DNA from: Flavobacteriales bacterium
Lineage (GTDB): Bacteria > Bacteroidota > Bacteroidia > Flavobacteriales > Flavobacteriaceae
Assembly (NCBI GenBank): GCA_011525065.1
Contig: WTIY01000081.1
Location: 1-5,627, forward strand
Length of the DNA: 5,627 nt
Direction of reading: 5' to 3'
Shown: positions 1-5,627 of the stretch, one piece after another
How positions within the stretch are numbered: position 1 is the stretch's first letter
Layout: every line of letters begins with the position of its first letter
The notes under the pieces: model-generated
Database searches by the model: none
Told to the model about the DNA's origin: nothing
What the model saw: the letters and a program-made list of their open reading frames with translations, nothing else
Program-made: the position numbers and the translations under genes

Positions 1-274
1 ATTCAAGCCGCTCCATTTGCTTGGTTGGCGCAATAGCGATGTGAATGTTTTGAGCAGGCGGAGGGAGGTGTTGAAATTGATCAAGGGCTACCTCGCAGCC
101 CTTTGCATTGGCGTCCACAATGACTCCTTGAGCCATTATACCACGACTATTGGTCACTGAAATGCGGTCGCCCCTTTGGTGCCTGAGGACTTTTATCATG
201 TGTTTGCTTTCATCCTGATCAAAAACAATGGTTTGATCCGAATCACTGAACTCGGTATTAATGAACAGCTGCAT
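1..274 (-). CDS. rsmE: 16S rRNA (uracil-1498-N3)-methyltransferase RsmE, 5' part only
   Basis: This is the first 91 codons of RsmE, the SAM-dependent SPOUT methyltransferase that makes m3U1498 in helix 44 of 16S rRNA in the small subunit. The reading begins MQLFINTEF. It carries the family's N-terminal signature ESKHMIKVLR (residues 22-31), then RGDRISVTNSRG (34-45), and HIAIAPTKQMERLE at the edge (78-91), which opens the methyltransferase domain. The PUA-like N-terminal domain (about residues 1-70) is therefore nearly complete. The knotted SAM-binding domain, expected to bring the protein to about 230-240 residues, lies beyond the left edge and cannot be checked. The ATG follows the tsaD stop codon after one base (TAA-T-ATG on the minus strand), and I see no promoter or Shine-Dalgarno sequence for it. 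It is probably co-transcribed with tsaD and may be translated by coupling or reinitiation. Identity rests on motif recall; no search was run. Confidence 0.9.
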   Translation of the reverse strand, partial: MQLFINTEFSDSDQTIVFDQDESKHMIKVLRHQRGDRISVTNSRGIMAQGVIVDANAKGCEVALDQFQHLPPPAQNIHIAIAPTKQMERLE

Positions 275-275
275 A

Positions 276-1301
276 TTAAAAACTTAATTTGGATTTGGCC
301 GCAACCCCATAATCGGATTGTTTTCCATTAAGGTGTTTGAGGTAGCCGACAATTCCAATCATTGCGGCATTATCAGTGCAGTAGGCGAACTTAGGGACGT
401 AAGTTGTCCAACCCAGAGTGTCTTCAGCATCTTTGAGCGCTTGCCTTATGCCTGAATTTGCCGAAACCCCTCCACCGATTGCGATATGCTTGATGCCGGT
501 TGCTGATACTGCATTGCAGAGTTTGTCCATAAGGTAATCGACAATTGTTTTTTGTAGACTGGCACAAATATCGTGAAGGTGATTTTTGATGAAATCAGGG
601 TCTTTACTTTGCTGGGACTCAAGAAAATAAAGCACGGCTGTTTTTAAACCACTAAAACTAAAATTAAGAGGGTCTACCTTGGGTTTGGGAAATTCATAAG
701 CATCAGGATTGCCTTTTTGGGCATAACGATCAATCAAGGGGCCGCCAGGATAAGGCAAACCGAGCATTTTAGCCGATTTATCAAAAGCCTCGCCCACAGC
801 GTCATCGATGGTTTCTCCCAGAACCTTCATGTCAAAATAATCATTGACCTGTACGATTTGTGTATGACCTCCACTGATGGTCAGCGCAATGAATGGGAAT
901 TCTGGTTTTCGCTGTTGTGGATCATCGATGAAATGGGCCAAAATATGCGCATGCATGTGATGTACATTAATGAGTGGGATGTTCAATCCCAACGACAAAC
1001 TTTTTGCAAAACTGGTGCCGACCAGTAAGGATCCCATAAGACCTGGACCCTGCGTAAATGCTATGGCGCTTAACTGTTTTTTATCGATATTTGCTTGACG
1101 TAACGCTTGATGGACTACGGGGACAATGTTTTGTTGATGGGCTCTCGACGCTAATTCTGGAACGACCCCGCCATAGGCACGATGTATTTCTTGATTGGCT
1201 ACAACATTCGAAAGGACCTGGTCGTTATGCAATACGGCTGCAGCCGTGTCATCACAGGAAGATTCAATGGCCAAGATGTAACAGTCGTTTGCGCTACTCA
1301 C
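276..1301 (-). CDS. tsaD: tRNA N6-adenosine threonylcarbamoyltransferase TsaD
   Basis: TsaD (Kae1/YgjD/Gcp family) transfers the threonylcarbamoyl group from threonylcarbamoyl-AMP to A37 of ANN-decoding tRNAs, giving t6A; it works in the cytoplasm with TsaB and TsaE. Counting from the GTG at 1301-1299 the protein has 341 residues, normal for the family. The ASKHA-fold motifs are all present: ESSCDDT (13-19), the metal-site motif HHMHAH (114-119, with H115 and H119 matching the E. coli metal ligands H111 and H115), SGGHT (143-147), GGGVSANSG (276-284) and TDNAAMIG (309-316, with metal ligand D310). The frame is intact with a TAA stop. A longer reading from TTG at 1319-1317 adds six residues, but that TTG is part of a good -7 promoter box, so I prefer the GTG. 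There is no Shine-Dalgarno sequence, as is usual in Bacteroidota. rsmE follows after one base, and tamB diverges upstream. Confidence 0.96.
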   Translation of the reverse strand: MSSANDCYILAIESSCDDTAAAVLHNDQVLSNVVANQEIHRAYGGVVPELASRAHQQNIVPVVHQALRQANIDKKQLSAIAFTQGPGLMGSLLVGTSFAKSLSLGLNIPLINVHHMHAHILAHFIDDPQQRKPEFPFIALTISGGHTQIVQVNDYFDMKVLGETIDDAVGEAFDKSAKMLGLPYPGGPLIDRYAQKGNPDAYEFPKPKVDPLNFSFSGLKTAVLYFLESQQSKDPDFIKNHLHDICASLQKTIVDYLMDKLCNAVSATGIKHIAIGGGVSANSGIRQALKDAEDTLGWTTYVPKFAYCTDNAAMIGIVGYLKHLNGKQSDYGVAAKSKLSF

Positions 1302-1374
1302 AACAGAAGTTTGAAACAAATTTAAAACAATAAGGGGGATCAGAAAACTAATTCAAATACTAAAAAGAGTCACC
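1302..1374. other. Short divergent intergenic region between tsaD and tamB
   Basis: This is the whole space between the preferred tsaD GTG and the first conventional tamB start codon. It is AT-rich and holds the candidate tsaD promoter. On the plus strand the tamB frame is open from 1315 onward, after a TGA at 1312-1314. Its right half reads as RKLIQILKRVT, a basic stretch like the cytoplasmic tail of a membrane anchor, so part of it is probably coding. The best plus-strand promoter trace is GAAGTTTG (1306-1313), one mismatch from TAnnTTTG, with TTTG at 1288-1291; the 14-base gap is too short to be convincing. No inverted repeat or terminator was noticed. Confidence 0.6.
1317..1347 (-). promoter_or_regulatory. 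Candidate Bacteroidota-type promoter for tsaD-rsmE
   Basis: On the minus strand, TAAATTTG (1324 to 1317) matches the Bacteroidota -7 consensus TAnnTTTG exactly. Nineteen bases upstream of it lies TTTT (1347 to 1344), a three-of-four match to the -33 consensus TTTG, and 19 is a normal spacing. Transcription would start near 1310-1312, leaving a leader of roughly ten bases before the GTG at 1301 and placing the alternative TTG at 1319 outside the mRNA. The -33 match is imperfect and the region is AT-rich, so chance cannot be excluded. The elements also overlap the probable N-terminal codons of tamB on the other strand. Confidence 0.45.
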
Positions 1375-4300
1375 TTGTTTGCCTTGCTGTTGATCTTTGG
1401 TCTGTTGATTGTTTTGAGCATTCCAAGGGTTCAATCTTCTTTGGCCCAACGATTGACCCGCAGTTTGAATCAAGACTATGGCGTGGCGATAGACATCGAA
1501 AAATTAGGACTCAATTGGAAGGGTGTTATCGATTTACGTGGCGTTTTAATTAAGGACCATCATCAGGACACCCTAATTTCTGCTAAATCCCTAACAACAA
1601 ACGTATTGACCTTAGCAGATTTAAAGAAAAATCGTTGGACCTTTGGTCAATTAGGTTTAGAAGATGCCCAATTAAAAATCATTACTTACCCTGACGAGTC
1701 ACAGCACAGTTTAGACCATTTTATCAACCAATTTGTGACTCCAGGGTCTACCCAGTCTTCCGGAAATCCATTTGTTCTATTAATTGGGCGCATGGCTTTA
1801 GCCAACACCAAAATTCAAATTCAAGATCAAAATTTAGCGTCTTTGCAAAATTTAACGTTTAATCGTGTTTTCCTCAGTGCAAAGGACTTTCGTCTGAGCG
1901 GACCTGATTTGACGGCAAAAATATCATCAATGGGGTTTGACAGCAATTTTGGCTTACACGTGGCGGAGCTCTCAGGGGATTATCGTTATGGTCCTGAGCA
2001 TATGGCCTTAAGCAACATGAAGTTGATCACTCCAGCCACCACCCAGCTTGTTGGTGATTTGAGTCTGTCTTACAAGGATGGTATGGCTGATTTTGCAAAC
2101 AAAGTCTATTTGGATGTAGCTCTTAAACCTGAATCAAATATAGCCACTTCGGACATCAACACTTGGTTCGACGCTTTTGATCCAGGTGGATTCATCGAGA
2201 CCCAAGGCAGTTTACATGGAACCTTAAATCGTCTGAATTGGACTGATGCCGTCTTGAGGTATAAAAATTCGTTATTGACTGGTCAGGTCATGCTTAAAAA
2301 CATGATCAATCAGGCGCCCTTTGATCTTGAGATCCCAGACATGAAATTAAGCAGTCGCCGAGATGATCTGGTTGATTTTATGCCAAAGAGCTTAGGGACA
2401 AGTTTGCCTGCAACCCTTAAACGTCTCGGAAAAACAACACTCAGTGGGGCTTTTCATTTAAAGGGTGATTTTTTGAGTTTTGATGGTTTGATTGCGAGTT
2501 CCTTGGGACGATTCAATGCTAATTTTGAGCTAGGAAACCTGGACTTACCCGATTACGCGTTCTATTCCGGGGTTTTTGAAACCAAAGGATTACGTCTGGG
2601 TAATTTGTTCCAGTCCGATGATTTAGGTTTTGTCTCTGGTCGCCTAGACATTAAGGGTAGAGGATTCAGTAGCGACAAATTGAACACCAGCCTCAGCTTG
2701 AATTTAGAGGAATTACAATATTTGAATTACGTCTATCGCAATTTAGATTTAACCGCTGATTTGATTGCTCCGTTTCAAAAATGGTCGTGGTCAATCTCAG
2801 ATCCATACTTGGAAACCAGTGGTAGTTTAAAAATTGATCAATCCCCGCTTCAAAAACAATTTGGACTCGTTACATCAGTGGATTTTGCTGATTTAAATGC
2901 CTTGGGATTGGTCAAGCGAGATGACATTGCTGAATTTTCTGCTGGAGTAACCGCCACGGCTTACGGATCAGATTACGATGCACTATCGGGGACCCTTGAG
3001 CTTAAAAATGCCTTTTATCAAACTCAAGAGCGGTACTATTTTTTTGAATCGCTCAATTTAGATGTGTTAAACAATGCCGACCAAAAGCGTCTAGCCATCA
3101 GCGCTCCCGATGTGGTTCAGGGGGAACTATCAGGAAATTTCTTATGGGGCGAAATGACGGATTTATTGACAAACGCTTTAGGGGCGAGTTATATGAATTA
3201 TGAGCCAATCTCTGTTCAGCCGAATCAAAGCTTGGTCTACGATTTTACCGTGTATCACAAATTTGTGGATGTTTTTTTGCCTGAATTGGAACTTGGGCGC
3301 GAGACTAGACTTAAAGGGGAGTTGAGCGATGTGCCCGACACTTTTGAATTGGCCTTTGACGCCCCAGAACTGCTGCTTTTTGGCAATTATTTTGGGGGAG
3401 TTCATATCTTAATTGACAACAATCATCCCTTATTTCGTTCTGCTTTATCTGTGGATTCTGTTTACACTGGAACCCGTTACTTTAACGATTTAAAATGGGT
3501 CAATGGCAACACCAATGATACGGTACAAATGTCTGTATCGTTTAAAGGTGGTAAAAAACGTCAGGATGATTATCAATTGAATTTGTTTCAAACCAGGGAT
3601 AGCTTAAACAATGTGGTTTTTGGTTTGAATCAATCCACGCTGGCCCTTGGTGATCAAATTTGGGAGTTCAATAAGGCACAAGACGCAAATTCTCATCGTT
3701 TGACCATAGACCAAGGGGGATCCATGACCCTTTCTCCACTTATTTTATCAAATCAATCAGAGAGAATACGTCTCGAAGGCTATAAAAAAGGTGTTGATGA
3801 TTTAAATATTCAGATGGAATTTGACCAAGTAAATATCGATCATATTCTACCCAGTATTGAGGATTTGAAATTAGACGGGACCTTAGATGGTCAACTACAA
3901 TTCAGACAAATAGAACAAAACTTTTTCCCAAGTTCAAATTTGATGTTGACAGAATTTGGCATTAACGATGTGGCTATGGGAGATTTAAGTTTAGCCATTA
4001 CCGGCAATAGCGATTTGACCAAATACAGCATCAATTCGACCTTAAATCAAAGTGGCCAAAATAAGTTCAAAGCCATCGGAGCCATAACTTTAGAGGATAA
4101 GCAACCAAATCTCGATCTGAATCTTTCACTTCGAAACCTCGACTTGAGTGCGTTAAGCCCACTAGGGCGTACGGTTCTGAGTGACATTAATGGTGAGGTT
4201 GATGGACGCATACGCGTTCAGGGGTTGTACAATGCTCCTGAGGTCAATGGGAATCTGATCTTAAACAATACTCGATTGCGCATCCCTTATTTGAATATAG

Positions 4301-5627
4301 ACTTAGCAGTCGAAGAGCGCGCAAAGATAGAGGTCTTAAATGGGGCCTTCCGAATTCCCTCTACGATATTGACAGATCGAAAATACGATACTCAAGCAGA
4401 TCTCAGTGGAGTCATTACCCATGATAATTTTCAAGACTGGGCCTTAGATCTGGAGATGTCGACCGATCGATTTTTAGCCCTGGATACTCCGCCAGAGGAA
4501 TCCGTTTTGTATTTCGGAACCACCTTTATCAGTGGTGGGGCGAGCATACGGGGGCCAGCCGATGAATTAATCATCGATGTTACAGCTGAGACTCAAGAGG
4601 GAACAAGCTTTAAAATACCGATCAGTGATGTAGCCAGTGTGGGTGATGACTCCTTTATTCGATTTATTTCTCCTGAGGAAAAACTGGCTAGGATAAACGG
4701 AACAACCTTTGTCCCGGATGAAATCAAGGGGTTAACAGTTAATTTTGATTTGGACATCAATGATGAAGCCGAAGTGGAGATACTCGTGGATCCGGCAAAC
4801 AATTCAAAATTTAAAGGGCGAGGAACGGGCTTGATGTTTATTGAAATAAACACCTTAGGGAAATTTAAAATGTGGGGTGAATTTATCGTGATCGAGGGAA
4901 TTTATGACTTTAAATACGGCGGTATTGTGGACAAAACCATTGATGTGGTTCCTGGTGGACGAATTTCCTGGAATGGTGCAGCAGATGAGGCTCAATTGGA
5001 TTTAACGGCCAAATATCGCGTAGAGGACGTAAACCCATCGGCCTTACTGGATAACCCCTCGCTTAACAGTACAGTGGATGTAGAAGTGTTACTGAACTTG
5101 ACCGGACAAATCATGCAACCTGAGTTGGACTTTCAATTGGATTTCCCCAATGTGTCCTCGGCAGTACGAGATGAGCTTAATGTTAAACTCAACGAACGAG
5201 AGCAAAGACAACTTCAAGCCATTTATCTCGCGGCTACCGGCTCGTTTCAGGGAGACGGCGGTCAAAATATTGTCGGTACCTTGACCGAGCGAGTGAACAA
5301 ATTGGTCGCCGATCTTTTGGCTGACAGTGATTCTAAATTCAAAATTTTACCGACCATCGGTACGCGTCAAGTCGATTTAGATGCCCAATTGGAATACAAT
5401 GTTGGGGTTCAGATCAGCACCCAGATTTCTGAACGTGTCTTAATTAATGGTAAGGTCGCCGTGCCTGTTGGTGGCGCCAATGACTCCGCCGTAGCAGGAG
5501 ACATTCAGGTGCAATGGCTGGTGAACGATGATGGCTCGCTTAGAATGAATTTTTTCAATCGCCAGGCCGATTTACAGTTTATCGGTGAAGACCAGATCTT
5601 CGAACAAGGGGCAGGGGCGTCCTATAC
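1375..5627 (+). CDS. tamB: TamB/DUF490 translocation and assembly module protein, 3'-truncated by the window
   Basis: This is an inner-membrane-anchored, periplasm-spanning protein of the AsmA-like/TamB family, implicated in outer-membrane protein assembly and phospholipid transport to the outer membrane. The frame is open for 1,417 codons to the edge. Residues 1-16 form a hydrophobic anchor. Residues about 44-72 carry an LNWKG...DHHQDTLISA segment usual near the N-terminus in Bacteroidota. The middle is amphipathic beta-strand sequence, consistent with the long lipid-binding groove. The C-terminal DUF490 domain shows FLALDT (1033-1038), LYFGTTFISGGASIRGP (1045-1061), GTSFKIPISD (1076-1085), WGEFIVIEGIYDFKYGG (1167-1183) and PGGRISWNG (1193-1201). 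The reading ends in EQGAGASY, so probably only a few tens of residues are missing. No cysteine was found. TTG at 1375 is the first conventional start in frame, but it removes the basic KR residues before the anchor; the true start is probably 8-15 codons upstream (ATA 1330, ATC 1339 or ATT 1351). No TamA partner is visible here. Confidence 0.93.
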   Translation, partial: MFALLLIFGLLIVLSIPRVQSSLAQRLTRSLNQDYGVAIDIEKLGLNWKGVIDLRGVLIKDHHQDTLISAKSLTTNVLTLADLKKNRWTFGQLGLEDAQLKIITYPDESQHSLDHFINQFVTPGSTQSSGNPFVLLIGRMALANTKIQIQDQNLASLQNLTFNRVFLSAKDFRLSGPDLTAKISSMGFDSNFGLHVAELSGDYRYGPEHMALSNMKLITPATTQLVGDLSLSYKDGMADFANKVYLDVALKPESNIATSDINTWFDAFDPGGFIETQGSLHGTLNRLNWTDAVLRYKNSLLTGQVMLKNMINQAPFDLEIPDMKLSSRRDDLVDFMPKSLGTSLPATLKRLGKTTLSGAFHLKGDFLSFDGLIASSLGRFNANFELGNLDLPDYAFYSGVFETKGLRLGNLFQSDDLGFVSGRLDIKGRGFSSDKLNTSLSLNLEELQYLNYVYRNLDLTADLIAPFQKWSWSISDPYLETSGSLKIDQSPLQKQFGLVTSVDFADLNALGLVKRDDIAEFSAGVTATAYGSDYDALSGTLELKNAFYQTQERYYFFESLNLDVLNNADQKRLAISAPDVVQGELSGNFLWGEMTDLLTNALGASYMNYEPISVQPNQSLVYDFTVYHKFVDVFLPELELGRETRLKGELSDVPDTFELAFDAPELLLFGNYFGGVHILIDNNHPLFRSALSVDSVYTGTRYFNDLKWVNGNTNDTVQMSVSFKGGKKRQDDYQLNLFQTRDSLNNVVFGLNQSTLALGDQIWEFNKAQDANSHRLTIDQGGSMTLSPLILSNQSERIRLEGYKKGVDDLNIQMEFDQVNIDHILPSIEDLKLDGTLDGQLQFRQIEQNFFPSSNLMLTEFGINDVAMGDLSLAITGNSDLTKYSINSTLNQSGQNKFKAIGAITLEDKQPNLDLNLSLRNLDLSALSPLGRTVLSDINGEVDGRIRVQGLYNAPEVNGNLILNNTRLRIPYLNIDLAVEERAKIEVLNGAFRIPSTILTDRKYDTQADLSGVITHDNFQDWALDLEMSTDRFLALDTPPEESVLYFGTTFISGGASIRGPADELIIDVTAETQEGTSFKIPISDVASVGDDSFIRFISPEEKLARINGTTFVPDEIKGLTVNFDLDINDEAEVEILVDPANNSKFKGRGTGLMFIEINTLGKFKMWGEFIVIEGIYDFKYGGIVDKTIDVVPGGRISWNGAADEAQLDLTAKYRVEDVNPSALLDNPSLNSTVDVEVLLNLTGQIMQPELDFQLDFPNVSSAVRDELNVKLNEREQRQLQAIYLAATGSFQGDGGQNIVGTLTERVNKLVADLLADSDSKFKILPTIGTRQVDLDAQLEYNVGVQISTQISERVLINGKVAVPVGGANDSAVAGDIQVQWLVNDDGSLRMNFFNRQADLQFIGEDQIFEQGAGASY

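Noticed and set aside
717..1028. Open frame of 103 codons on the plus strand
   Set aside because: It lies entirely antisense to conserved tsaD motifs (SGGHT, HHMHAH), and its product resembles no protein family I recognise. It is a shadow of tsaD.
1058..1333. Open frame of 91 codons on the plus strand just upstream of tamB
   Set aside because: It is antisense to the conserved N-terminal half of tsaD and has no recognisable product or start context; its position just before tamB is coincidental.
1333..1338. AGGGGG run as a possible Shine-Dalgarno sequence for tamB
   Set aside because: Bacteroidota generally do not use such sites, and the run is 12 bases before the nearest candidate, ATT 1351, and 36 before TTG 1375. 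It is better explained as codons AGG GGG in the tamB N-terminus or as chance.
3178..3405. Open frame of 75 codons on the minus strand
   Set aside because: It lies antisense within the continuous tamB frame and shows no recognisable domain.
4593..4853. Open frame of 86 codons on the minus strand with a Ser-rich product
   Set aside because: It is antisense to the best-conserved part of the TamB C-terminal domain; the Ser-rich composition is what the opposite strand of such codons gives.
1375..5627. Possible frameshift or stop breaking the large gene
   Set aside because: The single frame was read through line by line with no stop, and family motifs appear in the expected order to the edge, so the gene appears intact apart from the window truncation.

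Overview
The window looks like ordinary chromosomal housekeeping DNA from a member of the Bacteroidota, most likely Flavobacteriales. The signs are the Bacteroidota-type TamB C-terminal motifs, AT-rich leaders without Shine-Dalgarno sequences, and a promoter of the TTTG / TAnnTTTG kind. Base composition is moderate (low-to-mid 40s percent GC by eye) and looks uniform. I see no insertion sequence, phage gene, tRNA, rRNA, CRISPR array or sign of recent transfer.

Layout. Positions 1-274 (minus strand) hold the 5' part of rsmE, a 16S rRNA m3U1498 methyltransferase whose 3' end lies beyond the left edge. Positions 276-1301 (minus strand) hold tsaD, the catalytic subunit for the tRNA t6A37 modification. 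tsaD lies upstream of rsmE with one base between them, so the two form a translation-fidelity operon. Positions about 1302-1374 are a very short divergent intergenic region with a good tsaD promoter match. From about 1375, and probably some codons earlier, to the right edge the plus strand is one open reading frame for a very large TamB/DUF490 envelope protein. It is truncated by the window shortly before its expected C-terminus.

How they relate. TsaD and RsmE both modify RNA that acts in decoding. TamB is a periplasm-spanning protein for outer-membrane biogenesis or lipid transport. To my knowledge the divergent tamB/tsaD arrangement recurs in Bacteroidota, so it probably reflects ancestral gene order rather than a shared pathway.

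The points worth a second look are about gene starts. tamB has no ATG, GTG or TTG upstream of its membrane anchor, and the tsaD -7 box overlaps the longest possible tsaD start codon. I found no convincing evidence of a previously undescribed system.
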